Shown: positions 34,288-44,870 of the stretch, piece by piece | Position numbering within the stretch: position 1 is the first letter of the stretch | Layout: every line of letters starts with the position of its first letter | Assembly (NCBI RefSeq): GCF_024323335.1 | Contig: NC_066583.1 | Span: 367,719,877 to 367,783,876, forward strand | DNA length: 64,000 bases | Direction: 5' to 3' | From: Lathyrus oleraceus | Lineage: Eukaryota; Streptophyta; Magnoliopsida; Fabales; Fabaceae | Program-made: the position numbers and the translations under genes | The notes under the pieces: generated by a model | The model's input: the letters and a program-made list of their open reading frames with translations, nothing else | Told to the model about the DNA's origin: nothing | Databases searched by the model: none

Positions 34288-35547
34288 ATGCACATCACCG
34301 GATCCTATTGATAACGGTTCTGCTATGGCTCGCTTCGACTTTGAAAATCCGATCTTTCAAACTGAAGAAGAGGGTGATGAAGACTATGAACTCCCTGAAG
34401 AACTTGCCAGGTTGTTAAAACAGGAGGAAAGGGTCATTCAACCGCATCAAGAGTCTACCGAAGTGATTAATCTTGGCACCGAGGACGTCAAGAAAGAAAT
34501 CAAGATAGGGGTTGCTTTGGAAGATAATGTGAAGAAGGGGTTGATTGAATTGCTGCAAGAGTATGTTGACATCTTCGCCTGGTCTTATCAGGACATGCCA
34601 GGGCTTGACACAGATATCGTGGTACACCGCTTGCCTCTCAAAGAAGTTTGTCCTCCGGTCAAGCAGAAGCTCAGAAGAACAAGACCAGAGATGGTTGTCA
34701 GGATAAAGGAAGAAGTGCAAAAACAGTTGGATGCAGGGTTTCTAGCAGTTACAAATTATCCGCCATGGGTTGCAAATATCGTTCCAGTACCTAAGAAGGA
34801 TGGAAAGGTACGAATGTGTACCGGGATCTGAACAGAGCTAGCCCTAAGGACGATTTCCCATTACCTCACATTGACGTTTTGGTGGATAACACAGCTCAGT
34901 TCTCGATATTCTCCTTTATGGATGGCTTTTCTGGCTATAATCAATTCAAGATGGCACCAGAAGACATGGAGAAGACAACATTCATAACCCCATGGGGCAC
35001 CTTCTGCTACAAGGTGATGCCGTTTGGTCTGAAAAATGCTGGGGCAACATATCAACGAGCGATGGGGACTCTTTTCCATGATATGATTCATCATGAAATT
35101 GAGGTTTATGTTGACGATATGATTGCCAAATCTCAGACAGAAGAAGAACATCTAGTGAATTTGCAGAAACTGTTTGAGCGTTTGAGGAAATTCAAGTTGA
35201 GGCTTAATCCGAACAAGTGTACTTTCGGGGTGAGATCTGGAAAACTGTTGGGTTTCATTGTTAGTGAAAAAGGGATTGAGGTGGATCCGACCAAAGTGAA
35301 AGCGATACAAGAAATGCCTGAGCCAAGAACAGAAAAACAAGTGTGTGGTTTCTTAGGAAGGTTGAACTACATTGCAAGGTTCATCTCTCACCTAACAGCC
35401 ACGTGTGAGCCAATATTCAAATTGTTGAGAAAAGATCAGGCCATCAGGTGGAATGATGATTGCCAAAGGGCTTTCGAGAAGATAAAAGAGTATTTGCAGA
35501 ATCCTCCAATCCTTATGCCTCATATCCCAGGGAGACCGCTGATTATG
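34288..35547 (+). pseudogene. Ogre-like pol, N-terminal part: reverse transcriptase, split by element D
   Basis: Exon 2 starts in text SPDPIDNGSAMARFDF. The 34288-34831 frame includes PWVANIVPVPKKDGKVRM and then a TGA caused by a small deletion just before the conserved YRDLN. The next frame (34816 onward) has the reverse transcriptase motifs MDGFSGYNQ, MPFGLKNAGATYQR and YVDDM (near 35107-35121), then KCTFGV and the FLGRLNYIARFI connection. It ends at PGRPLIM where element D begins. The reading continues at 54570. The enzyme would copy element RNA to DNA. This copy is inactive because of the frameshift and insertion. Confidence 0.85.
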
Positions 35548-36569
35548 TGTAGCACCTCAAATTTGCACCTCCCAGTTTGTACATTCATTTTCATGATTAT
35601 GTCATTAACATTAACATTGTCCACTGCATAGCATTGCATTGTCCTTTGCCCAAGTGCAAGTCATCAGTTAACTGGCTGGAAGGATCAGTTGTGCAACCAA
35701 GCATGTTCATTTCCTATTGAAGCAAATCCCTAGGGTTGATTCAACGAGTTCATGTGACCTAGGGATCATTTTGGAGTGATTTGTCAAAAGATTGGATGTT
35801 CAGAAGTCATCAGTCAAGCTGGATTTCATCTGAAACCCTAGAAAGTCAACTGTGGTCAACTGTGCCTGAATTCATGGATTTGAAGGTGGGAGATGGTTTG
35901 AAAGGCCTCATTCATGTCCATACAAGTCTCATTTGACATGTCAAAGATCATCATTGAAGAATTTGAGGTCAGATGAAAAGTTTCCAAAAATAGTAAGTGA
36001 CCTGTAATTTCAAACTGCCAAAAATGGAAAGGTCTTCTCCTCAAATTTACATCATCATACAAGCTTCAAATGGAATTTTGTCCAACATGAAAGTTGAAGA
36101 TCTTGCTCTCACCTTTCCAAAAAGTCCAAGAGTATCCATTTCTCATTTGTGGTTGACAAGTTATGATCAAATCATTATCAAGAATTTTTGAACTTCAAAG
36201 TGGGATAACTTTCACACCATTTGGCCAAATTGAGTGGGGTTTCTTGCTACAATCTCCATTTGACATGCTCTATCCAAATTATTCATTACATTTCATCAAA
36301 CCTCATCACATAAAAATGGCATTTTCAAGGTGAATTGAATTTGAAAAAGGGAGGGAAAAAAGTCATTTTCAAGAGTATGCATTTTCCACACATAATTCCA
36401 CTTCCAATTGGTCTGAAATGATATTTGGAGGGTGCTTGGCCAATAATTCGTGCACTGTAGCAAGGCATTGCATACATGAGGGTGGCATGACCATTTGTAC
36501 ATAAACTTGCATTTTCACTAATCACTTTGGTTTTGGCTAAGCTTGATTAAGGAATTGATTAATCCACCA

Positions 36570-36577
36570 TATATAAG
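36570..36577 (+). promoter_or_regulatory. TATA box of element D LTR
   Basis: TATATAAG in the context caccatatataaggc. The same word is at 50893-50900 in the 3' LTR. It leaves a U3 of about 1 kb and a very long R-U5. Confidence 0.5.
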
Positions 36578-37343
36578 GCTAATGCTAACTGTTTTTAGGA
36601 TGAACACTTCATTCAAACAGATCTAGATCCAAAAATAGCAAATTCTCTCAACTTTTGTTCTTCATTTTTCTGCAAATTCTCCAAGAACATTGCATTGGAT
36701 CTTCATTGCTCAAGCATTCACAAGCATTGTTGAAGAAGATTGAGGCCAGGATCTTCCATTTTCGAGCAAATTCAAGAGCTGTTACATAGAGCTTCATCAA
36801 TGGCAGATCAGAATTAGAGCAAGATCAAGCACCATTGGGCTTCGAATCTCCACTCATTCATCAACCTAAGCATCAAAGAAGTTCTGTTTCACCATTACAA
36901 GGCCAAGGAACTACAAATTCAGTGCTGTCATCAATTAGAGGTTGGAAATCGATCCTTATAATTGCTGAAATCATGATGTGTATTCTGTAGATCCTTGATT
37001 GTGGAGCATGTTGCACTTTGTAGTTTTAAATTTCATCAAGAAAGGAGAGAGTTATCATGAATTTAAGTTTGAGATGTAGAACTTATTTCGCTCGATCTGG
37101 ATTTATTAGCATGAATTAGGCTTAATTGGTTATGGATTGTTGTTGTGCTTGAGAAGACGAATCTATTGATGTATTGCTTGCTAATTTCTGTGACATTTGT
37201 TCATCACCTGGAAATTGCATGAAGAACAGTTTGAATGCGCGCATGAACCCTAACCAGAACGTGTTTGATCCGCCTGGCCATATGTTTGCATGATTTTCCT
37301 TGTTTTTCATCCATGAGCCAATCAAACATAGCCATGTGTATTA

Positions 37344-37374
37344 GTGAAACGGCGCGTTTCACTTGAAACGCGCC
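37344..37374. repeat. CpG-rich inverted repeat in element D LTR
   Basis: GTGAAACGGCGCGTTTCAC is an inverted repeat with 8-bp arms, directly followed by a third arm TTGAAACGCGCC. The 3' LTR copy is at 51667-51697. Confidence 0.75.
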
Positions 37375-39552
37375 AGATTCAAATGTGAACAAGGCTCGAT
37401 TCCGAGCGAGGACACTTTCCTTTTGGCATTTGCATTATTTTTCACATATACTTCACATGTGCATATCACTTGTTCACCTTTTTTTATTTTTTCTTCTCAA
37501 TAGAAAAATCATAACTCATTCAATATTTGTCCAATTAATATGAGATTTTTTCCGTGATGATCCTTGTCATGTCTACTATTTTATGGTGATTTTTATGAAA
37601 ATTGTGCACGTGTGGATTTCTGTTTTGGCTAGGGTTTGCTCATACATGTCATTTGTTGCACATTGCTTGCTATTTTGCTTATGAAATTATGATGCTTAAT
37701 TGGATGGAGCTGAAATTTTGTGTGCATAATCTAAACACCTTGAGGAGCATTTTGGTATATAGTTTGTGATTTTTGCATTCCTGGTTTGTGAAATATGACC
37801 TGATCATTGGAGGTGTGACAATTTGTGTCACACCATTTCTTGCTTGACTTCTTGATTTTATTTTCCATGCCATATGAACTTGAAATGAGCTGAATTTTTG
37901 CATGATGATACCTCTGGATGTTAGGTTCACTTGTGAATTATTGTGGAATTTTTGAGTGCATTTCCAATTTGTTTGAGAATTTCCTCCCTGTTTGACCAAT
38001 TGTGGACCTTTTGTGAGTCATGATCTCATATGATTTGTGAAATTCTTGTGGTTTATTGGATGGACTTGAAATTTGGCATGTGTATTATAGACATCTTGAA
38101 GTTTGTCATGGCTTTGATTTGGTTCATTTATCATGTGTAGTTTCTGTTTTATGCTTGCTTGAAGTTGATATATGATTTGGTGCCTTGTATGAGCTTGTAT
38201 TTGCATACCTTGCCTTATGGATTTTAATTGACTTGCTTCCCTTGGTCCAAATGACTTGAAATTTGGTGTATAGGTCATGTTGTGAATTATGTTTAACCAT
38301 GAATTTTTTTGGGGATTTATTGAATGTTTGTGAGTTGATTTGAGTTGAATCATTCGGTTTGGTTCTATGAGGTTCTAGCTTGCATGTTTGACCATGATTG
38401 ATGTATGAAATGATATTGGTTGATGATATGAATGTGAGACCACTTGGATTTGTTTCTTATTTGATTGAACTTGATTTTGGATAAGTTTCATGTTCTTTTT
38501 TGGTTTATTGCTCTCATTTTGACCCTAGGCCTTGTCCTAGTGGTTTGTGCTCTCACATTTGAGCTTTGTTTCAGGTCAAAGAGCACAATTGCTTATGCTT
38601 GATGATGTGCACTCAATTGGAGTTGGTTTATAGCTTGTTTATGACTAACTTTGAGTTTGTTTTGTAGGCATTGAGACTTGTACTTATGCCTTGTGGCTTG
38701 CACCTTTGTGCATTGATGCTTGTTATCTGTTTGTGCTATGGACTTGTAATTTTCTGTTTGACTTGTGTTTGTCTGGTATACTGATTATGTTGGATTGATT
38801 TCAGGTACCTTAGTTGCTATAGTTCCATTGTGAACTTGCTTTTGCTTTGCTTGCTAGCTTGAGCAGTGAGGTATAATGATCTCTTCTCCATGTAGTCTGG
38901 AAGACCTGGCCTGTTACTTGGCTAGGCACCTGTCTGAAGTCCTCCTTAAGAGGCAATGCTTGTGCTTGTTTATCTTTGTCCCCAAGCAGGAAAAGACCTT
39001 TGATAAGGCAATTGGCAGACACAAGAGATGTGCAATCCATCTCCTGCTATTCTTGTTGAGTCATCCCTCTGCTCACACCACTGTGTTGATGCATTGGGAT
39101 ATTAACCCAAGATCCTTGTACAGTTATACAGTTGAGTCAGTGTCGTAAGTGTAGAAGGGTTCCCACTTTCTGGACCCACACTTCATTGTCTGAAGCTCTC
39201 CCAGGCCAGGGATAAGAGCTGTGAAGTCTCATCTTCACTCACCTTTCATCAGCTTCACCCTAACTCTCAATGTTAGGGTTAAGAGCTAACATCACCCTGA
39301 TACAGTTGGCTTGCTCTTGCAGCCTAACCTTTGTTTGAGCCCCACTTGGTGTGTATATAGTGTGTGCTATCTGTGATTGTTTGCTTTGATTGCTTGTGCT
39401 GTTTAGGTTTAGCTTGCTTCCTGTGCAAGTTAGATAGCAACCTTGACTTAGGGATGATTATGCATGATAACATCTAGGCTCGAGTTAGTCTCCCTAGTTG
39501 TGTCTCCCTTTGTTATCTGATTAGGCTAGTCTTGTGTCCCTGCGTAGGGGAA

Positions 39553-39991
39553 CTACGTCGCCCTGATCCTCATACCAGATGAGGTACGTAGGCAGGAGAT
39601 GAGCTGATCTCTCCGGGCGCCCTTTTTGTTTTGTCTTCGTGTGTGTTGGGAGATGGATGTAAGCCCAGCGATTGGCATTCCGTATCCTCTTGTTGTGTGC
39701 TTGGAGTCCGGTATAAGTCCATCAAGTGGCATCTGGTTTCCAGTATGGGTGCGTTTTGGTTCGGAATTTGATATAAGTCCAGCGATTGGCATTCGGATTC
39801 CACGTTTGCCTGTGACTGTTGTGTTTGGTGTGCGTGAGCCGAGCTACGAATACTCTGATTCTTCTTAGTCCAAGAAGATACGTATGCATAGGATGCGACA
39901 TCCTAGCGAGCATGTTTTCCCCTAGTCCGAACTACGTCGACTCTGATGTCTATGCCTGATAGACTACGTAGGCCCAGGATGCGATATCCTG
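39553..39991 (+). other. Three copies of the double-hairpin module in element D LTR
   Basis: Module 0 (39553-39591 plus 3' part) has CTACGT/ACGTAG around CCTCAT/ATGAGG. Module 1 (39844-39905) has inner stem TCTTCTT/AAGAAGA, then TAGGAT-GCGAC-ATCCTA. Module 2 (39932-39991) has CTACGT/ACGTAG around GTCTAT/ATAGAC, then CAGGAT-GCGAT-ATCCTG. The stems differ on both strands while pairing is kept. Confidence 0.65.
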
Positions 39992-40090
39992 CCGAGTCAG
40001 TTTCTTTTGTTTTCCTGTGTCTCTTTCAGCCAGTGTGTGTTTATTTGAGCAGCGTTTAGCAACCATATTCCTTCCTTTTGTGCGTGGATC

Positions 40091-40139
40091 CCGTCGAGTA
40101 CGACGGATGCGTAGGGGTGCTAATACCTTCCCTTTGCAT
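40091..40139 (+). other. Paired hairpins with conserved loop in element D LTR
   Basis: CCGTCG-AGTA-CGACGG (40091-40106), then ATGCGTAGGG/CCCTTTGCAT (40107-40116 with 40130-40139) around GTGCTAATACCTT. Confidence 0.6.
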
Positions 40140-40292
40140 AACGGACTCCCGATCCCATTCTCTTTGGTCGCGAGACCATGCTTTTTCCAGGTTTACTTCG
40201 AGCGTTTCCTTTCCCTCTTTTGGGATAAATAACGCACGGTGGTGGCTCTGTTGTTTTCGTTTTCCCTCCGGTTTTTCGCGTAATGCGACAGC

Positions 40293-40310
40293 TGGCGACT
40301 CTGCTGGGGA
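40293..40310 (+). other. Primer-binding site of element D
   Basis: TGGCGACTCTGCTGGGGA after a GC spacer, identical to element B. Confidence 0.9.
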
Positions 40311-41398
40311 CTAGAGAAGTTGACCTCTTGCTGGTCCATCTTCTCTAAGCGAGTCTCTCCTAGCGCTCTCTAGGATAGGGTTTTGGTTGCTGTTTGCTGT
40401 TATTTATTGCATTCATTTATTCATTGTTTGCATTTATGTGTGCATTAATGTTTGCATTCATTCATAATCATCTGTGTTGGCTGTGTTGTGTTTCTCTATT
40501 TGGGGTGGGAGTTACTCGAGGTAAAAGGCCCAATACCCAGGCTATGAGTGAAATCTATGAAACCTAGGAATAGAGTGATTCATGGGAAGCGGGTGGTATG
40601 CGCCACCTAGTGGAACATTGATATCACGAGCAGTTCAGACTCTGATGGGGTATTATCGGTGCATACATCGGGTGTGCACAAGATGATATTCTTGAAAGGG
40701 TTGTTTATCCTGCGTTTCTCTCGACCTTACCCTGGCCTAGATGACACCCGTGAGTGGGGAGGGAATGTTCATTATTACAGGTACTGTTGCTGACTTGATG
40801 GTGACTTGTTGGTGACTCCGAGTACTGATGGTGACTTTGGTTCAGATGAACTTATGGGTACTTACTTCTGTCACGCCGAAATTATGTCCGTGATATCTAT
40901 CGACGGGTTCCGTTTATTTCGGATCCCCGGGTTGAATTTGAGAGTACTCGTTCAGAAGATCTGGTTGTCGTCCGTTCAGTGGATGTTCCTGTGATGATGG
41001 TGATATAATCTCCAGTTCCGTTTATTTCAGAACCTCTCCCAGATGGATTTATGGTGACTTAGTCCCTCAGATGACTGTGACTGGTCCAGAGGCTTGATGG
41101 GTCTTCATATGACTTGGTGGCACAGTGACCTGCATTCATGCATTTGCATCATTATCATGTCGCATTCATCTGCATTCAGCTCAGGTCTATCCGTACTCGG
41201 GGTCCATTTTTGATTAAGATTCTGGTTGAGAGACAGCCAGATGTCCGAATGTCGTTGATGAAAAATTATTTGTCTCAGTGACGCTAGAATCAAGGGACAG
41301 AATATTCCTGGTACGGATAGACATTGCATGCGTGAGTCATACTAACCCATTTGCTGTTTTGTAGGTGTCAACCGGTGCGCATAGCTCTTCTGTTCAAG
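40311..41398 (+). other. Leader of element D
   Basis: About 1.1 kb with no supported ORF. ORF1 is absent. A 3'-splice-like ttgctgttttgtag|g lies 30 nt before the gag-like start. Parts resemble element C's leader. Confidence 0.6.
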
Positions 41399-42691
41399 AT
41401 GGATCCACCCAGCGCCGACATTCGTGAGATGAAAGAGATGATAAAGGAATTGTTCAGTGTGGTGCAAGGGTTTGCCCTGGGGCAGAAAGCCATGGCCGAG
41501 AGATTGGAAAGAATTGAAGGCTGGATGATTAAGGAGAAAGTTCAGGGAAAGACTCTGTCAGCCGAAGCAAACAACCCCTCTGGTATTGTAGCAAAGAAAC
41601 CATCTGGCAGTGGTCCACTCAAAAAGGAGGTTGAATCAGGAGGTGTGGAGACAAAGAAAGAACGCGGTAAGGATCGTTATCACCCTTACGCTACCGCTGT
41701 AACCACTCCTATGGATAACCCAACTGTACCACAGCAACAACCGTCGCCTCAACAGAGAGCACCGAGGGCTAAGAACCTAGTGAAGAAGGAGAAGGTTGAT
41801 CGTCAGTTTGAGGAGCCACCTGTGACGTATACCCTTCTGTTCAAAAGGTTGAGGGATCTGGGGTTAGTCCGGCCAAGGATATTGATTCCCGTGGAACGGC
41901 AGCGGAGGCCTCCAAACTATGATGAGAATGCTAAATGCGATTTCCATTCTGGGGCACCTGGACACACCATTGAGGGTTGTAGAGCTTTCAAGCATGTCGT
42001 CCAGGACATGGTGGACTCTAAAGCCATCAGCTTGACACAGATAATGAATGGAGATGTCAACCTCGTACCCAGGCAGGGTCCTGTAAAAGTGAAGATGGTG
42101 TCAAAGGCCAAGAGAAGAATAGAGGTGGATGAGGAGGATCAATTAAAGGTTCCAATGTCTGTGGTTCCAAAACCTCTGTTGAAGGATGGAGCTTTCCCTG
42201 GTGCTGATATTTGTTGTGCGGCCGTCGCCACAAAGGGATGTGTAGTGATGAGAGACACGACTCAGAAGATGGAGGAAGTAGAAACGGACAGTGAAAAATT
42301 TGAAACACCAAGTCAAGCAATTGAAACCGTCAAGGTGGAGAATGCCCTTGTTGTTGAGAAAGAGAAAAGGCTGTCCATTTCCTCTTATAAACAAGCCCTG
42401 GAAGTGGTGAGGAACAGAGAGGCCCGAGGCTGGGGAAGGATCATTGATATTGTGGTAAAAGCAGACATGTTTGGGGTCGGTTATCAACCGGATCAAGAGT
42501 CGTCTAGACCAAACAGAGGATGTCGTCCACCGTACATCTTTGTCAGTGCAGGAATGCTGGATCCTGATCATGCTCGTTCAGTGAGTGAAGAGATTGACTG
42601 TGACCGCGAGCTCGAGGCGTGGATAAAATCGTGCGTACCAGGGGACTGGAAAGCCTCAAAGATCGCCACTGTCACTCGTCCAGAAGAATAG
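41399..42691 (+). CDS. Gag-like protein of element D, in-frame deletion derivative (430 aa)
   Basis: This is an uninterrupted frame. I prefer the ATG at 41399 (MDPPSADIREMKEM) over the in-frame ATG at 41351, because a coiled-coil start matches element B's gag N-terminus. Residues 5-50 look coiled-coil. A variant zinc knuckle C180-x2-H-x5-H-x4-C194 follows. Then comes a stretch with FPGADICC matching element B's FPGCAENC, the word ETPSQ that follows the protease in element B, and a C-terminal region ending in an acidic SEEIDCDRELEAWI. The gag capsid domain and the D-N-G-S protease are missing without loss of frame. It may bind RNA, but it cannot form particles by itself if the family rules hold. 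Confidence 0.8.
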   Translation: MDPPSADIREMKEMIKELFSVVQGFALGQKAMAERLERIEGWMIKEKVQGKTLSAEANNPSGIVAKKPSGSGPLKKEVESGGVETKKERGKDRYHPYATAVTTPMDNPTVPQQQPSPQQRAPRAKNLVKKEKVDRQFEEPPVTYTLLFKRLRDLGLVRPRILIPVERQRRPPNYDENAKCDFHSGAPGHTIEGCRAFKHVVQDMVDSKAISLTQIMNGDVNLVPRQGPVKVKMVSKAKRRIEVDEEDQLKVPMSVVPKPLLKDGAFPGADICCAAVATKGCVVMRDTTQKMEEVETDSEKFETPSQAIETVKVENALVVEKEKRLSISSYKQALEVVRNREARGWGRIIDIVVKADMFGVGYQPDQESSRPNRGCRPPYIFVSAGMLDPDHARSVSEEIDCDRELEAWIKSCVPGDWKASKIATVTRPEE

Positions 42692-42935
42692 TATTTCTGT
42701 TTTTCAATTATGTTTGCATGAAAGCCATACGTTTTGCCCGAAACGTAATGGTCCATTGTAAGGGCCATCTCATGTGTTTCATTGTGCAACATTTTGCATC
42801 AGTAATAAATGGATGTTTTTGTGATTAAAAGCGGTGTTCCCTGTTTTTTCACTTAATTTTGCAGTTTTAAGAAATAAAAATGGCAATGTTTTTCTTTCTC
42901 TTTCCTTTTGATTTATTTGGTTCTGACCTCAAAAG
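42691..42935 (+). other. Predicted gag/pol intron of element D (245 nt)
   Basis: The donor ATA|GTATTT begins at the G of the stop codon TAG (42689-42691). The acceptor CTCAAAAG ends at 42935. Exon phases match those in element C, and the first exon 2 codons (DFSPDLIDN) align with element C's (CTSPDPIDN). A more typical TTTTGCAG at 42861-42864 would give a stop at once, so I prefer 42935. Confidence 0.5.
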
Positions 42936-44870
42936 TGACTTTTCTCCTGATCTCATTGATAACAATTCGGTTACACCTCTGTATGACTTCGACAATCCGA
43001 TCTATCATGCCGAAGAATAAGGCGAAGAAGATTGTGATCTGCTGGAACTAGCCAGGTTGTTGAAACAGGAGGAGAAGGTGATTCAACCGCACGAGGAGCG
43101 ATTCAAGATTGTTATTCCAGGCACCGCCGAGGTCGGAAAGGAAGTGAAAGATGGAGCCGCTTCAGAGGCAAATGTCAAGAGCAGAATGGTAGCCCTGTTG
43201 AAAGAGCATGTGGATACCTTCGCCTGGTCGTGTCAGGATATGCTAGGGTCGGATACCGATGTCATTGTGCACGAGCTACCATGGAGAGAAAATTGTCCTC
43301 TAACGAAGCAGAACGTCGGTGCCACGTATCAGAGTGACTTTGTTTCATGATATGATTCATCGTAGAATCAAATGCTATGTTGATGACATGATAGCAAAGT
43401 CCCAAGCAGAAAAAGGGCATCTGGTGAATCCGGGGCAAATCGTTTGACCGGGTTGAGACAACTCAGACTGAGGTTGAGTCCGAATCAGTGCACTTGTGGA
43501 GTGTTGTCCGGTAAGTTGCCGAAGCTTATTGTGAACGAAAGAGGAATCGAGGTCGATCCTGCAAAAAAAAAAAAGAAAAAAAAGAGGAAAAAGAAAGAAA
43601 GAAAAAGAAGAAGAAAAAGCAATGCGAAAAGATGCCTGAACTGAACCGAAAAAAAAGATCAAACGGTCAGGTGGATAATGGCTGCCGAGGGGCATTGGAA
43701 AATAATAAGTTGCAGGAACCTCTGATTCTGATGACTCTGGTAGAGAGATGGTCATTAATTCTGTAATTGACAGCCCTCGAGGGGTCTATGAGGTGCGTAT
43801 TGGGTCAGCATGACGAGTCTGGTTGAAAAGAGCATGCAATTTACCTAAGCAAAAAGTTTATCGATTGTGAAACAATACATTCACTGCTCGAAAAAACTTG
43901 CTGTACTTTGGCATAGGCTGCTCGCCGACTGAGACAGTATATGCTAGTTCATACCACTTTGTGGATTCCTAAGATGGATCTGATCAAGTATGTGCTTGAA
44001 GAAGCTAGCATTGACCAGACGGGTTGCGAGAGGGCAAATGATGTTGACTGAATACAATATTCAGTATATCTCTCAGAAAGAAATCAAGGGGAGTGTACTA
44101 TATGATTATCTCGTCCAGCCACCCATTGAGGAGTATCAACCAAGGAAGTTTGAGTTCTCTGATGAGGACATCTCGAGGTGCTCAAATCGAAAGATTGTGA
44201 GGAACCGATCCTGGAAGAGGGGCCTGACCCTGAATCCGAACGGATTCTGATGTCTGAGGGGGAGAGTAATATGGATGAGTTAGTGATGCTTTGGTTACGC
44301 CAAAGGGATCCCACGTTCCCTTTCGTTGCCCGGATAACATGTGAATGCACCAACAATGGTGGCTGAGTACGAAGCTTGTATCCTGGGTATCAATCTTCGG
44401 TGTGTACGTCTACTGGGGCAACGCCGCGCTCGCTCGGGTATGGGATAGAAGTGGTATTACCTACTGAAGTCTAAATCCCATTGTGGAAAATCCTAATGGA
44501 TGAGAAATTGGAAAAGACTGGGCGGGTAAAGACTCGGTATGATGCATGGAGCCTGACTGAGGAAAAGAGGCTGACGGTTACTTGTCGTGGGGCAGTTGTA
44601 CCCAGTGAATGAAGCGTGTTGTTGACCGAAAAGTGCGACCTCGTGCATCCCACGTGGGAGAGCTGGTATTGAAAAGGATCCTTCCTCCTCAACGATCGTA
44701 GGGGCAAGTGGACACCCAATCATGAATCCCCAGCATGGTCAAGAAGGTTTTCTCCGATAGAGCCTTGTGGCTGACGACCATGAGTGGCGAGGATTTTCCA
44801 TCCCCTGCAGATGCTGACGCAGTTAAAAGATACTTCGTGAAAAGAGACCCGCTGGACAAAAAGAATAAAA
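42936..44870 (+). pseudogene. Wrecked pol remnants of element D
   Basis: Four pieces in order. (i) The pol N-terminus with EEKVIQPHEE and DTFAWSCQDML, interrupted by a TAA at 43018. (ii) The reverse transcriptase end, with text equivalent to YVDDMIAKSQ near 43378 and INERGIEVD-like residues, after a deletion of most of the catalytic core. (iii) An RNase H connection piece (43990-44165) with MLTEYNIQYISQKEIKGS. (iv) The integrase C-terminus with DADAVKRYFVKRDPLDK (44813-44862). The RNase H and integrase active sites are absent. Element D cannot encode its own polymerase. Confidence 0.8.
43563..43619 (+). repeat. 57-nt pure purine tract in the element D pol remnant
   Basis: An uninterrupted A/G run. 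It looks like an expanded GAA/AAAG low-complexity patch. Confidence 0.9.

Larger units (their letters stand above)
35548..40290 (+). mobile_element. 5' LTR of element D (4743 bp)
   Basis: It begins TGTAGCACCTCAAATTTG and ends GTAATGCGACA. Compared with the 3' LTR it has a 60-70 bp segment (near 39031-39095) that is absent there. The missing piece is flanked by gatg on both sides, a likely replication-slippage deletion. The ORFs seen on both strands are duplicated in the 3' LTR and have no family signature, so I leave them out. Confidence 0.9.

Noticed and set aside
36296..38353. ORFs of 60-111 codons repeated at 50619-52601
   Set aside because: They are chance frames in the two copies of element D's LTR, not duplicated genes.
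42861..42864. TTTTGCAG as the 3' splice site of the element D intron
   Set aside because: It would place a TAA immediately in the pol frame, while the acceptor at 42935 keeps the frame and aligns with element C.
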